A DNA stretch of 64,000 bases from Ostrinia nubilalis. Lineage: Eukaryota > Arthropoda > Insecta > Lepidoptera > Crambidae. The number at the start of each line of letters is the position of its first letter. The stretch's first letter is position 1. Positions 1-13,011 of this stretch are shown piece by piece. The stretch lies in NCBI RefSeq assembly GCF_963855985.1, contig NC_087091.1, positions 14,700,154 through 14,764,153 of the forward strand. Reading direction: 5' to 3'. A model generated the notes under the pieces. The model saw only the letters and a list, made by a program, of their open reading frames with translations. It searched no databases and was not told where the DNA came from. Position numbers and translations under genes: made by a program.

Positions 1-230
1 GGTCCCGGGTTCGATTCCCGGCCGGGCAGAAATTAAAATGATGAATTTTAATTTCTGTGACGGGTCTGGGTGTTACTATGTATAATATGTATGTATTTAA
101 AAAAAAAGTATATAAGTAGTATATCCGTTAAGCTAGCACCCATAACACAAGCATATTAATTGCTTACTTTGGGGCTAGATGGCGCTGTGTGAGATTGTCC
201 TAAGATATTTATTATTTATTTATTACTTAG
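1..230 (+). repeat. tRNA-derived SINE, 3' portion (cut by window edge)
   Basis: The first 30 bases contain a tRNA-like B box (GGTTCGATTCC) followed by CCGGGCAGA. The tail GGTCTGGGTGTT near position 64 recurs in reverse at 4551-4705 and near 47,800. Positions 111-225 (TTAAGCTAGCACCCATAACA and on) are also found at 21,858-21,963, so a second repeat tail lies next to or is part of the element. Family name not assigned. Confidence 0.6.
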
Positions 231-870
231 AGCACGCACTACATATAGGACAGTCTGTCTACCAGACAAAATATTTAATAGAGGTATTTAGCTATACACA
301 GTTTGATATTGAAAAACAATTACCTTCTTGTATGTAGGTAGTTTCAGCAATTGTATATTTTGTTTCGTGCTTTCATCCTGGTACGCAATAACTTAACTGC
401 TTAGATGCTATAAATATCAAAGAAAATGATGCTGTATTCAAATAATTCAATTGCATGAATGTTTATTTACACTCAAAAGATTTATGCAGATAAATGATTA
501 TGCACTTAAGTTGAAACAATGGGCAGTAATGTTTTGTGAATTTATTTATCAGTCTTATCTATCAATCACAATGTTACATAGAATGTTAGTTTATAATGCA
601 ACAATTGCAAAATTGCACCTTAGTAAACAATAAGAACCCAGCCCAGAAGAAAAATTAATTATAATTATCTACAACTGTTCTTCAAATTCAACATTACCAA
701 ATGTGCAAGGAATGTCCCTAAGGTTTGTTGGTTACTTTTTGAAACCCTTTATGTATTTTGAAACTTTATTGCACATATAAAATTGCTATACAAAAGGGTA
801 ACTTAATACCGTATGCCATTCTCTATTATTTATAATTTCGAGTTTTATTTTGACATGACCTCTCCTGCTG

Positions 871-1504
871 CCTTTTGTACCCTTTGCATCACCGGCCTGC
901 ACCACTGGTGGTGCAAAGGGTATTTTTTAATCCCTTTTGCACCACCAATAGTGCCGCCCTACCATTAACTGTAAAACGATTATCTATAATCATATAATAT
1001 TAATATTATAAAGAGGAAAGATTTGATTGTTTGTACTGAATAGGCTCCGAAACTACTGGACAGATTTGACAACATAACATAAAAATTAATAACAACCATT
1101 CATTTCTACATACAACGAATAATTCCTAAAGTACCAGGGCAACATAATCATAAAGGAGCTATATCAAATTCTTCTTGGTTGATCCGAGAAATAAACATGT
1201 ATCATAAAATAGCTCCTTTATGGTTATGTTGCCCTGGTACTTTATTCGTTGTATGTAGGATGTAGGCCCGGGGTATCGTGGGTCTGAAGTGAAATGTTTA
1301 TAGGCACTTACACACACACAAATTAAAACTTTTAGGTAGGTTTTGATTTATTTATAACAAGTAAATTATTAAGTATTTTACAGTCTACTACTAGTTTTAC
1401 AGTCGATGGTAGCACAGCACTATTTGTTGGTGGTGCAAGAGGGATTTAAAAATACCCTTTGCACCACCAGTGGTGCAGGCCGGTGGTGCAAAGGGTACAA
1501 AAGG
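871..1504. mobile_element. hAT-like MITE with 8-bp target duplication
   Basis: Long terminal inverted repeats begin CCTTTTGTACCCTTTGCA on the left and end with the reverse complement GGTACAAAAGG at 1504. They contain internal copies of GGTGGTGCAAAGGGTA. The element is flanked by identical 8-bp direct repeats TCCTGCTG (863-870 and 1505-1512), the target-duplication length of the hAT superfamily. No transposase is present, so it is non-autonomous. Confidence 0.75.
1105..1257. repeat. Imperfect palindrome nested inside the hAT MITE
   Basis: The left arm (1105-1162) and right arm (1209-1257) are near-perfect inverted copies sharing AAAGTACCAGGGCAACATAA and CATAAAGGAGCTAT, around a loop of about 45 bases. 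The left arm has a small extra segment (TTCCT). It may be a second, smaller inverted-repeat element that landed in the MITE. Confidence 0.65.
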
Positions 1505-1512
1505 TCCTGCTG

Positions 1513-4500
1513 CTATTCTTTTAATTAATCCGAAAAGAACATAGATCTAGTATTTGATCTAAAAACAAGTTAATTTCATTGCAGCAAGGCCAGTCACATA
1601 ATTACCAGTCTAAAGAACAATCCATAGCAACGTTGGTTCCATTCGAATGTTTGCAACTTATCAATGGTTATAGGTTCAACATCCGGCGACAAACGTCGGC
1701 AAAAACAGAATAGATAGCGCTAATTTGTCTTGCAAACAAAGCCTTTGCTCAAAATACCTACAAAAATGTAAACTAGCATCTAGTTACCTACAAGTAGCTG
1801 TGCTTGTGATTTCGTACGCGTGAAAATAGTTTGAATAATATTTCCCGTTTTTGCAACACTTTTCTTTACTGCTCCTCCCCTATTGGCTGTAGGGTAATGT
1901 TATAGCTTAAAATCTTCCTCGATAAATGGGCTATCTAATCCAACACAATAAGATTTTTTTAGATCGGACCAGCAGAAAGAAGATAAATTGTAAACAAACA
2001 TCTATGTATAAGTATTGTTTTTATTGAATTAGCCAAAACCAGTCGTATTCTAGTCTTTTATCGACAATCGTTGCACAGCACATAAACAAACAGTGTAGAA
2101 TATACTCGTAAATCTAAGTACATAATAAGTACAAGTTGCTCGTATTAATCCACTCTATGTATACTCTGATATATCGTACCAGTTGTTTTTTGTAGTAAAA
2201 TTATCACACGATACTTAATACTACATACATAAAAGTTTTACAATATTACCATACAATTCAGATACAACCAATTACAACATTAATTAGGACTTTTAATTTA
2301 TGTCTGACAACCCTAAACAAAATGGTGCACAAAAAACTGGTACTATTCTCCTAGGCCGAATGACTTCGTGGGAGAATCGCTCGGTTTACTGTTAGCCGAA
2401 TAAATGACCATATAACAGTCTTTATAACTATTATACTACAAAACAAAGAAAACAATGTCGTAGATGCCGACTGTACAGACTAGAGCACGTCTAGCTAAAC
2501 ACGGTGGCATCTTATGAACCTGGTATTAGAGGCGATTTTACAGTACTATAGTGATGTGCTGTGCACTATACTTGTAATTATTTTCATCGATTAAGCAGCG
2601 AGATACAAATGTTTCAATTACACCGGCGTCGGCGTTCATTAGCGACGGAGAATAGCAATTACAACTGTATCTGTTATAACAGATACATTGATTTCAGCTA
2701 ATCAATCGTATTAACAATTAATTCGTTTACACCTACGTAGTCAAGGCTGACCGTTATCTTTTACATTCGAAATAGTTTTGCTGTTTAAAGGCTTAATAAC
2801 ACTATTGACCGTATAAAGTGATACAAAAGTTTTTTTTAAAGGAAAGAAGACCGACCGAGGGACAAGTGCTGAAAATATTATAGCACACAAAAAAAGAAAT
2901 ATTGTTATTTTCAGCGTGTCTCCGCGGTTTATAATGCTTAATTAAATAAAAGAATTCGCCTCAAAATATGAAATAGTTAAAGATCCCCGTTACATTCTAA
3001 ACATTAGCGCAACAATGATATAGCCATTGTCCAGAGGCTTTTACTCCAATTTAGAGCTATATTTTATCTAGTGACCCGTTAGTCATAAATCTGGCTAATT
3101 AACGAAGAAAGGCACTGATGAGGCGGTTAACCCTGAATGTTTGTGCCACTTTAGCGTTTGAAAAAGGCAAACAATTGAAATGTCTCTTTCTTGAAACAAT
3201 AACGCGGCTGACGTTAGGAATATTCCTCGATGTTGATTGCCTTTCTTCTCTTTACCAATGCCTTTAAAATAGAGATTGTAACTACATACTAATAGTACAT
3301 TGTTTTAAGTTCCTAGAGTGATTAAAACTATTTAAAATCAATGAGATATTTTATTTCTTTCAATTCGTTACAATAATTATGGCCTAAACTAAATAAAACG
3401 TACTCATCTGTGAAATTGGGAGCAACTAATCGGTTCTAAAAACTTAAAAATTTCCTAAGTTGGATGACATTTGAAATCTTTTTTCGCCGTTTGACCCTCG
3501 GTCAGCTCATCAACCGACCGTAAAGGTTGTTTACACGAGCGATTAGGCACGCTGTTCACGAATTAGCCTGTGGTTACTCCATCTGAGGAAGGCCGAGTCG
3601 AGTTGCCGTGTTTGAGGAAAAACAAATGACAACTGTCTTCGGGGCTGTTCATTTGTTATAAAGCAGCCATGTTTAATTAAGAAAAACAAACGACTATCTT
3701 TTGTTAATAAATTTAGACTGTTTGTTAACTACTTCCCTGCCGTGATTCGAATGAGACTGACTGAGTGTTTTCATAACTATTGTGTACTTTGAGGGCAGTT
3801 AACTAGATAATATTACGAGACTGTAGTAATAACCAAATATTGTGATTTCAAATAAGACGATAAATTAGAAATTGTATTATTATGAAAAATATAGATATCA
3901 AAAATAAATGTAGAGCTTTTCTTAATTGTAAGTTATTAATTTCTTTTAATTATCAAACACCATAATATTTTGATCATTCTCTCATTTCACAGTTAAGTTA
4001 TTGCAATGGAAAAAAACACTAAATAAAAAAGTTTTAGAAAATTACCCATTTAATTCTAGTACTAGTGAAAAGAAAATCAAAAAGCACAAAATACCTGAAA
4101 TTTTTAGATACGTATCCATTTAGGAAAAGAGATTCATTGTTGAAAGATCGACCTCAATTGCCCTAAATAAATAAACAAATCCAGTTACTCTATCACGAAA
4201 ACTACGTCTATAAATAAAATTAAGTAGAGCGCTGAAACAACTTATAAAGCTATAAATCTGTGTTCATTACTTTACATTATTATTTAGCGTGAAATGTAGC
4301 GTGCACGCATCAATCATTGAAATATAGGCTTGTAGAGGCACGAATGTCCAATTACTTTAGTAATGGCTCTAAAGTGTTTTAATGTCTCTACCACTGTCTC
4401 TACATACGATAATAATTCTAGCGGTCAGCCTTCTTGCAATCATAAATAAATATCCTTATCCTTAGACATTTTACACTGCGATTCTAGTCCCAAACTAAGC

Positions 4501-4550
4501 AAAGCTTGTACTATGGGTACTAGACAACGGATATAAACATACTTAAATAC
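1513..4550. other. Gene-free AT-rich stretch
   Basis: About 3 kb with no ORF over 60 codons, no recognisable domain and no clear repeat structure. Confidence 0.5.
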
Positions 4551-4705
4551 TTTTTTTTTTGTAAATACATACTTATTATACATAGAAAACACCCAGTCCA
4601 ATACAAACAAATATGTTCATGCACACAAATGTTTGTACTGTGCGGGAATCGAACCCGCTACCTCCGGAATAGTAGTCCGTTTCGAACCACTACACCAAAC
4701 GGCCG
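4551..4705 (-). repeat. tRNA-derived SINE, reverse orientation
   Basis: Read on the minus strand this shows an A-box-like TGGTGTAGTGGTTCG, a B box GGTTCGATTCCC, then a tail with GGACTGGGTGTTTTCTATG and a terminal poly(A) (poly-T at 4551-4560 on plus). The order tRNA-like head, tail, poly(A) is that of a full SINE. The tail matches the repeats at 64-100 and near 47,800. It is not a functional tRNA gene. Confidence 0.75.
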
Positions 4706-4829
4706 ACATGATGATATTATAGTCTTTGAATTGCGCTAATCATAGAGCTATGTCGACGCCACATTGGGCCAGAAAGCAAATCAAAAGAAAGAGCTAGTTT
4801 TCTATGAGGGTTTCCATCTTAGCCTAGGT

Positions 4830-4989
4830 GCAGACCACCGACTATAATTTGGCTGATAATTGGGCCCGATTCTAATTTGTATGAAGAATCGGCCGATACC
4901 AAATCGGTGTAATGTGCGCACTTTTATACATCTCTATGCTGATCAACAGCCCGACCCAAGTATCGGCCAACTAGAAGTCGGTGGACTGC
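4830..4989. mobile_element. Short MITE with terminal inverted repeats
   Basis: The start GCAGACCACCGACTATAATT is the inverted, slightly diverged counterpart of the end AACTAGAAGTCGGTGGACTGC. At about 160 bp without coding capacity it fits a miniature inverted-repeat element; no target duplication was resolved. The neighbouring 95-codon ORF is incidental. Confidence 0.5.
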
Positions 4990-5950
4990 GTTTTCTTGAG
5001 TCAGTGTTGTTGTCTTATTTATTCTATAATATATATAAGTATGTAAGTATTATCAAAATTATGTTAGTGACTCTAAGCTTGTTTATTTTGTGGGAATATT
5101 TTTTTAAATCAGTGTCATTGCCAATGTCAACTGTTTTAATTAAATAGAGGAAGGTACTAAGTATTCATTATGCTTCTCCGAAGCGTATAGCCAGGAACCA
5201 AGCCGTGACGAACGCCTTGCAGACTTAGAATTAGCTTCCACTTAAACATTACCCTACAATTGGGTAAAATACCCCACAATTGTGCGAACGGTCGCGACAG
5301 TTACATGTCCAGCGGCCATTCGAGCTCATCGTACAGTTAGGCACGTAAAATATGGTCTATTATGGAGCGAGCATCAGAAAAAGTAATTTTAGACTTTTTT
5401 GTTAGACGAAGATTATGTTAAAGTCGCTTGACTGACCATGGTTATTTATTAGGGATTAACGGGAGAACGACGAAGTTACGTTTCTTAGTTTTTTGGTGAT
5501 AAAAATATCGCCCCAAAATAATATTATAAGCTTATTTTTTTTACTAATAGCAACTCCCATAACCAATGAGATTCACCGTAATAATAACGTCACGGTAGTA
5601 TCGATAAATAATCGATAAATCACTCGGTCTCATTTCGAGTCGATTAGGGTGAAGTGCTAATCTCGTTACGTGGCTGACCGTACCAATCTGACCGTTCTAA
5701 CAGTACGGGTAACTGTGCTCCGGTTTACGGGAACCGCTCGCTTGCATGAAATAACCATTATTTGTAACCTAATGCAATTTTGTTGCAGTGAATCATCTGC
5801 AATGGCTTGTTATGTTTCCAAAGCTGTATTTGGTATATCTCAAAAGTTTCCTACTTGTGAGCAGAATAAGAATGTAATGTAAGAAATGTAGTTGCTAGTC
5901 AAACAGTAAATTTTGAGCCAGAGAGAAATGAAAGAAAGGTATTGACACCT
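4990..5950. other. Gene-free stretch
   Basis: No supported gene. Two TATCGATAA motifs near 5600 resemble DREF-type sites, but with no gene attached they are not called regulatory. Confidence 0.4.
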
Positions 5951-6092
5951 GTATTCACAAACATACTATGAGGTATCCCAGTGCGCGTGGACGCTGGACG
6001 CACAATGTGACACTCGAACCAAATATCACAGAGCTCCATTCAACACTGTGCGTTCGATTTGCTGATTCAAAGCAAGCATCGTTTGTGAATAC
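5951..6092. mobile_element. MITE with GTATTCACAAAC ends, copy 1
   Basis: Begins GTATTCACAAAC and ends GTTTGTGAATAC, a perfect 12-bp terminal inverted repeat. The interior (ACGCACA, CATTCAACACTGTGCGTTCG) matches 42,806-42,920 in the opposite orientation, which confirms a dispersed family. Confidence 0.7.
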
Positions 6093-8880
6093 GGGCGTGA
6101 GGTACAATGAAGTTGGTAGGATATAAGGTATTAAAAGAAGTAGAAAAATACGTAAGTACTGGTCCTACCAAAAACCAAAAACAATACACCTTAAAAAACC
6201 TATGTAGAGTGACTTCAATTTGATCTAATTTTAAAACAAATAAAGCAAAGACATACTGACACACAGCCTCGCAAAGTTCGAAAGTCTCCGGATCATCAGG
6301 CACGACACAGGTGAGAGCAACCTAACCTTGATACGAAGAAAGCGCACCGATCGAGATGCCAATTAAACGGAATACGAATGCTAAAGAGAAATCACGGAAC
6401 CGAACGTGATCAGCATTTTACAAACACTCAAAAAGTAACAAAACTTTTTGTGCTGCTTCTTTTGTCTGCTATTTGAGTGTTTATTTTGTGCCAGTGCTAT
6501 ACAGTTTGGGGAAAACAAAGCCGCTGCGGGGTTTAGGACGTCCCTAACTTAGGAAAGACATTCCCAAAACACTAACATCAATCGAATAGGTATGCGCTAT
6601 TAGGCCATCTAAAGACCTTGCTCTAGTTTATAATAATCTACATACCTAGTTTATTAGTAATTTTTGCATAATTTTTAACGTCTACGATTAGGCACGAACT
6701 TATAGTATTCCATACTAAAAGCTACAGAACGTTTTGATAAATCTAGGCCAGAGAGTCTTATTACTATGTACGTAACTTATGGCCAACCTAAACAGTAAAG
6801 CAAAGCAAAGGTCAATCGGAAATAGTCTAAATCATGACTACCAACAATTTACTCGATTAATGAAACAAATTAATGGCAGTATCACGATTCGGCGATTATT
6901 TGCGAGCAATCAAATAGTTTTTCAGATTTGCGTGAATGGTAGAGCTCTACAATTTTGTTACTCACGGAGGCATAGGCTTGCCTTGACATTTGGTAATGTA
7001 GAGTTCGAACTTCCTAAAACTTTATAGGTGGGTATTTGATTTGTATTATTATAGCAATTACGTTACTTTTTAACACGAGTACCTTATTTTTATTGGTTTT
7101 ATGTACCAGTTTTGTATTAATTGTAGTGGAACTATTTATTGATATAATTACCGGTTTTTTATGAGTTGTAGCGAAATTATTCTGATTTCCAGATTTTCAC
7201 GTTTTTAAATGTCATTTTTAGCTGATAACACAATTTTACTAGATCAAGTAAGCAAACCGTCTTCCAGTTGCTTTTGTTAGAGCGTAAGTAATTTAAATGG
7301 AAAATATAATAATATATAATAATTGAATAAAATATGACAAAATACATTTATTTTATTTTATTTCAAAGTACGTAATACAACAGTTTTTAGTTTTTAGACT
7401 TTGACCAATGCACAATGGCTCCAAAGGCCATAGTAATTAGGGGGATAAAAGTTTTTAAGTATTTCTCAAATTATGGATATCAGTGCTCTAATTCATTATA
7501 TTTTTCCTTTGAAATACAGTAATTGGATCTCACCGTATGCGTGATGTCTTTTCTTTAGATTTTCTGTGACAGCTCCACTTAGCTTTCTGGGCCCAACAAA
7601 TTAGTTAACAATGGCATTAAAATAGTTGTTCCACCGATAAACGTTTACTTTCTCTGTGCGTACACGCAAGCCGATAATAATATACAACAATTATTATAAT
7701 CGAAACATGCGAACGTGTGATTATCACGAACACAACAATATGGACTTTTTGTTTATTGTGATCGGAAATTTGACCTGTATCTTTTTACCAAGCAAGCAAT
7801 GGCAAGCATAGCGTTCATCATTATTTTATGCTTCCTATCTATGCAATTTATTCAACGTAAGAGACAATTGAAAATCTTCAACTTCATCTTCATCGTCTAC
7901 ATTGCGTTACTTGATCAAACAAAAAGAATTGATTTCACTGCTCAAATGCAACAACTTTTCCCGATCGGGACCGAAGTTCAAATATAAAAAGAAAATTCTT
8001 TTCCATACTTTTAGTACCAGCTATCAGTCATTTAGTTTAAGGATTCCACCCTTTTTCTTTGATGCAGTACTATATGTAGGTATATTTTTTTATTAAAAAT
8101 CATTTCATTAGGTTCATAAGAACGAGTTGGAAGAAAGTTCCTATTTATTTATAAACACCATTAAATAGAGAATGATTCAGAAACACGACACTAATTAATG
8201 TAGTGATTAAGGAGCATTTTATTTAAAACATGCGCGAGCGCATCATTAAGATTCTCATCGGATTCGAAGAGGCAATGTCAACATATTTTGGTAGGAAAGG
8301 TCACTAAAGGTCATTGGGCCATATCGGACAAGTCGGTGCAGTGACCTTAAAATATTAAAGACGCCATCGGCGTGATAAACAAACTTTTGACACCAGAACT
8401 TTCCTTATATTATCTTTTCTGTTAGTGTATGTCGGCGTCGGACTGCCGAATCTCGTTTGGGGAACGTTAGTTTGACGATTCCCGTAGATCGCTGAATTTT
8501 GACACAAAACTTAAGTGGAGCTTTTACAAAAGGCATGTTCCGATGAAAAAGCTCATTTTTTTATTTACACAAAATGATGTAATATACAGCACATGTGGAT
8601 GTAAAATAATTTTAGAAATCGAATCTATAACGATCAAATCATCGCCTAGATCTCCTACTATACAGTCTCCACACAAAACAATTCCAGCCCAATCTAAGAT
8701 TTTGATTGATTTATAGAAAACACCGTATTGACGTTAGTCGGTCGTAAAAGCATTATTGTTGCAGTATCTAAACTTTACAATGGTGCTCTACATTCGAAGT
8801 GGATCAGTCGATAAGCCATAACTAAAGCTATTGTTTGCTCAAGTTAATAATCTTTTGAGGGTTGTCAAATGCGAAACATT
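6093..8880. other. Gene-free stretch
   Basis: Nothing recognisable apart from a small hairpin at 6421-6483 (AAACACTCAAAAAG facing TATTTGAGTGTTT). An 82-codon ORF at 6779-7027 has no motif I recognise and no splice or promoter context, so it is not called as a gene. Confidence 0.4.
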
Positions 8881-8899
8881 TAGACCAAATTGTGAGACA

Positions 8900-9200
8900 C
8901 ATTCCAATGAGGATCATTTCGATTTTTAGCTGTGAATGCAGATTTATAGGGCTAAGAAATCCTTAAAACACAGTCCAAAAATTTTTGTTCTACGACAAAA
9001 ATTGACGAAGTTATGGCCAAATTACTAAAAAAGTTCACTGACCGCCCGGCGCGGGGACGATGACGTCACTATATCCGATCCGAACGCTGCCGGCGTACTG
9101 CGTGGATAGAAAATATTTTTTTCTAGCCAAACTATCAGTTTTAGAGAAAAACTTGTGGGTATTTCTTCGGAGGCAAAATTTTCGATGTCTTTGGGTATAG
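8900..9200 (+). repeat. Dispersed repeat, copy facing the one near 24 kb
   Basis: The segment with GACGTCACTATATCCGATCC, CCGGCGTACT and AAACTATCAGTTTTAGA is matched, inverted and diverged, by 23,960-24,240. The two copies bracket the tandem composite elements at about 15 kb separation. Confidence 0.6.
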
Positions 9201-10130
9201 TTCTGCAACCAACTAACAAAATGGCATGCAATATTTTTTTTCGTATAGCTTAGCTTTAACCCTATCTGGCGCAAATTACATTTTTGAAATAATTGCTGTC
9301 TTTATACAAAATAAAAATATTTGAAGTGTGATTCTCTGATTCATATGGTGTGTCCGTTAGCCAATTTCCGGAACAAAATGGTTGATGTAGCATTTCCCTT
9401 TTGATATATCGTCAGTGGAAAGGAAAAAAGACTAAAGCGCCAAAACCGTACTTGTGGGAAATGAGGATCAAAGTTTTTTTTTTACGAAAAAAATTCGTAT
9501 CTCTTTTGATATTAATGTTAAACAGTTCTTTTAAAATGCAATCGTGTTCTTGATTTTTTGCCTATATTTTAATGAAAACACCAGGTTTGTAGCTCTTTTA
9601 GATCGTAAAATAGGTGTCGCTTTAGAAAAAGAGTTATGAAAATTCATTAAATGTTAGTCAGGGTAAAACTGCTAACCTCCATTTATAATCAAATATCCAG
9701 CAACCAATAAGTGCTAAATAGTTTGAACAACCTTTTTGATAAAAGAGAAAAAATACTTAGTGAGATACAGCTTAATAAGTAAGTCGAAGATAAATTACTA
9801 AACTACAAAATAAGATAGTCGCATGCGCCAGCGAAAAAATGCGTAAAAGCGATATTATCCATGGAGCTTACATGAATATTTGCTTACTTACGCAGACCCT
9901 ATAGAACGAATATAAGCAAATGTTACTAAACTCTTACTACATTAAACGTTTTAAGCAAAAGTAATGCTTATAGATTGAATAGGTATTATGTTTTATGACA
10001 AAGAATGCTTAATTTATCCTAACATCATGCATAATTTGATTGTCATTACTTCTAACCGGGTACAGGAGTAGTAGGTAATTACTATATTTTGAATTATAGT
10101 GAACAAACGTAGGGACACTTAACAATTTTA

Positions 10131-11508
10131 ATGACCACCACTAACCACTGGTGGGAACCTTTGGTGGGATGGACATGGTGGGTGGTGACTTACGCGGCCA
10201 CCACCATGTCCATCCCACCAAAAAAGCCAAACCACACACTGATAGTCTCATCGACGGACTCGAGCATAACCGGCGACAATGTCATAAGACCGTCAGAACC
10301 ACTTTTGACTTCAAAATCAAAGGTCTAAAGGTGGAAAAGGATGACAATCTAAAGGCCCAAAATAAGAAACTCTACAATGCTATGGATGGAAGTGTCGCCC
10401 ATTCTCTACAAACGCTTGTTCGAGGCGGGGGCAGTCCACATAGGTCTGGAGATAAGACCGGTAGAAGACCCCACTAGTGAAATGCGCCAAATGCCTCTGT
10501 TTTGGACATACAAAAGCCCTATGCAAAGAGGAAGAGGAACTGCAGAGGAACTTACTCATGGCTAAACTATCCAGCCTGAAAATAAGGCACACGACAATCG
10601 TGGAAAAAATGCGAGGGCGAGAACTGACTCATCCAACATCCACCACTACATGACATTCAGTGATAAAGTGATGAATGCCCAGAAAAACAAAAGTAGGACT
10701 ACTTACTTAGCGCTTTCCAGAACAGCATACTGCTAAGAACACCCTAAACATGCAGAGTTCAAATCTCCTAAAAGACCGTGTCCGTGGTCTTTTGGGAGAT
10801 TTGATTTGATTTGTGAAAGCTCAACATCATCTGAGCTAACCTGAGACGCTCCAAGCAAGCCACTTCCGAACTGCTGCAAGCAGCCAAGGACAAGGACATA
10901 ACCTTAGCACTCAATCGGCAGAAACCAGTCACTCAGTCTTCGGTGACCGATTGAGTCATTCACGACCCCTAACTGGTCACGGAGACGGAGGCCGCGGTAA
11001 CACTGGGGGCAGGCAGGCTAAAACTAGGAATTGTGTCCGTGTATTATGAGGGAGACAATCCAATTGAGCTTTAGATATAACGCACAAAGCGGTATGAAAA
11101 AGCTAAACACCCAAAACATCATTATAGGGGGAGACGTGAACGCCTAGAACCAATGGTGGGGCAGCATTTCCGAAAGCTTAGGTGAAGCTTACAGTTTCTT
11201 CTTTCAAAAAATATCGACAGGGCAGATTGCGCACAAGCAAAGTGGATGTGTCAGCGTGCAGTAAGCCACTACTGGGTAGGATTAAAGAGAAAGTGGACAG
11301 AACGCTAGTCACTTCAGACCACAACGCCATAACCTATTCTCTCTGTGTAGGTGAAAGTGCGGCAACAAGAATACGCACAGAAGACCAGCGAGGCGCAAAC
11401 AAAGAGTTGGAATGAGTTCTGCTCGACACACGAGAGAGAAAACATGTGGGATGGAATCTATGGAGTCATCGGGAAAGCTCCAGAGAAAAGAGGACATGCT
11501 CCTGAATG
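10131..11508 (+). mobile_element. Broken R1-clade LINE: ORF1 and endonuclease part (copy 1)
   Basis: Frameshifted remnants of a non-LTR retrotransposon. ORF1-like protein includes SPILYKRLFEAGAVHIGLE, then a CCHC zinc knuckle at 10,483-10,524 (C-X2-C-X4-H-X4-C). About 550 bases further on, an endonuclease-like segment reads IIIGGDVNA, then a stop, then QWWGS, and later RTLVTSDHNAITYSL, the SDH motif of AP-type endonucleases. The order and wording fit R1-clade elements. A hAT element cuts it at 11,517. It starts with a hairpin (GGTGGGATGGACATGGTGG and its complement, about 10,160-10,222). Many stops; not functional. Confidence 0.75.
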
Positions 11509-11516
11509 GTTTTAAC

Positions 11517-13003
11517 TAGAGATGAAACGGATAGTTGTTTGGCCGGATACCGGATACCGGATATCCGGCGAGCAGCTAGGCCGGATAGCCGGATATCCGG
11601 CGGCCGGATAGTTGGCCCATTGTCTCGTTGCATGTCGTGACGAGTTAAGCGCCGCACAGGTGCTTCGAACGCGATCAGTGGGTCTATTAGTAGACTAGAC
11701 TAGTCACACTTCGAAAATCGAATCAGTCCGAATAGAATGTCAGATTTTGCCACTTGTCTAGGGGGCAGATCAATTCGGGCGATTTCGGTTACCATCCTGA
11801 GTGTGTGATTGAATAGCGAAAATTAAATTAGTTTAGGTACTTGCTGCGTAATCTGACTGAACTACATCATGACATCAGACCATCAGTGAAAAAAGATCGC
11901 CTATTTTATTTGGCAACTAGCGGCCGCCCGCGACTTCGTACGCGTGGATCCCGTTTTACCCCCTTCATCTGTCTTACGCGGTTTAGATTTTTTCATACAA
12001 ATGCTTTTTCCCGCTAACTCCCGTTCCCGTGGGAATTTTGCAATATCCTGTTGTAACTAAGCTTTAAGTTTACTAAGGTACCTGCATGCCAAATTTCAAG
12101 CGTCTAACTTAAGCGGTTTAGATTTTTCATACAAAATGATTTTCCCGCTAATTCCCGTTCCCATGATAATTTCGGGAATTCCTTGTTGTAACTAAGCTTT
12201 AAGTTTACTAAGGTACCTACATGCCAAATTTTAAGCGTCTCACATAAGCGGTTTAGATTTTTCATACAAAAGGATTTTCACGCTAATTCCCGTTCCCGTG
12301 GGAACTTCGGGAATTCCTTGTTGTAACTAAGTTTTAAGTTTACTAAGGTACCTACACACCAAATTTCAAGCGTCTAACTTAAGCGGTTTAGATTTTTCAT
12401 ACAAAAGGATTTTCCCGCTAATTCCTGTTCCCGTGGGAATTCTTAAGTGTACTATAACCTGCCCAGGAGTATGGAGAATAATTGTACCAAGTTTCGTTAA
12501 AATCCGTCCAGTAGTTTTTGTTTCTATAAGGAACATACAGACAGACAGACAGACAAAAATTTTACTGATTGCATTTTTGGCATCAGTATCGATCACTAAT
12601 CACCCCCTGATAGTTATTTTAAAAATATATTTCATGTACAGAATTGACCTCTCTACAGATTTATTATAAGTATAGATATTTCGACTTAATAGATATTTAC
12701 TATTTATGTATTCGTCATTAGAGTGAATAGCCCAAAAAAGAAATTGTTTTTTTTAAACTCCTTAATATTTTTTTTTGTAACTTTTTGGACTTTAAAATAA
12801 AAGCCGTCATTATTATAAGCCATTTTATTGATGTTTACCTCAAAGATTAATGTATTTCATTTTATTAATAGGAAATTGTCGTAGTTTTTTAATATCCGGT
12901 ATCCGGCCGGATAGTGAGTTACTATCCGGTATCCGGCCGGATAGTAAATTTAGGCCGGATATCCGGCCTACCGGATAGTTACCGGATATCCGTTTCATCT
13001 CTA
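11517..13003. mobile_element. Non-autonomous hAT element (copy 1)
   Basis: Terminal inverted repeats start TAGAGATGAAACGGATA and end TATCCGTTTCATCTCTA, flanked by identical 8-bp duplications GTTTTAAC (11,509-11,516 and 13,004-13,011), diagnostic of hAT. Both subterminal regions are packed with GGATATCCGG / GGCCGGATA palindromic words. There is no transposase ORF; the interior holds the SINE-like repeat at 11,926-12,677. Confidence 0.85.
11926..12677 (+). repeat. Lepidopteran SINE-like repeat with four internal 135-bp units (copy 1)
   Basis: Begins ACTAGCGGCCGCCCGCGACT and ends with ACAGACAGACAGACAGACAA, then ATTTATTATAAGTATAGAT. The core has four tandem units of about 135 bp, each with GCGGTTTAGATTTTTCATAC (starts near 11,979, 12,113, 12,248, 12,383), AACTAAGCTTTAAGTTTACT and AAGGTACCT. 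Relatives lie at 37,400-38,130, 54,266-54,476 and 57,804-58,312. Retroposon class inferred from shape and dispersal. Confidence 0.7.
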
Positions 13004-13011
13004 GTTTTAAC

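Noticed and set aside
4630..4705. Functional tRNA gene on the minus strand
   Set aside because: A and B boxes are present, but the sequence continues into a SINE tail and poly(A), so it is a retroposon head.
6779..7027. 82-codon ORF
   Set aside because: Basic, no motif recognised and no supporting promoter or exon structure; open frames of this size occur by chance.
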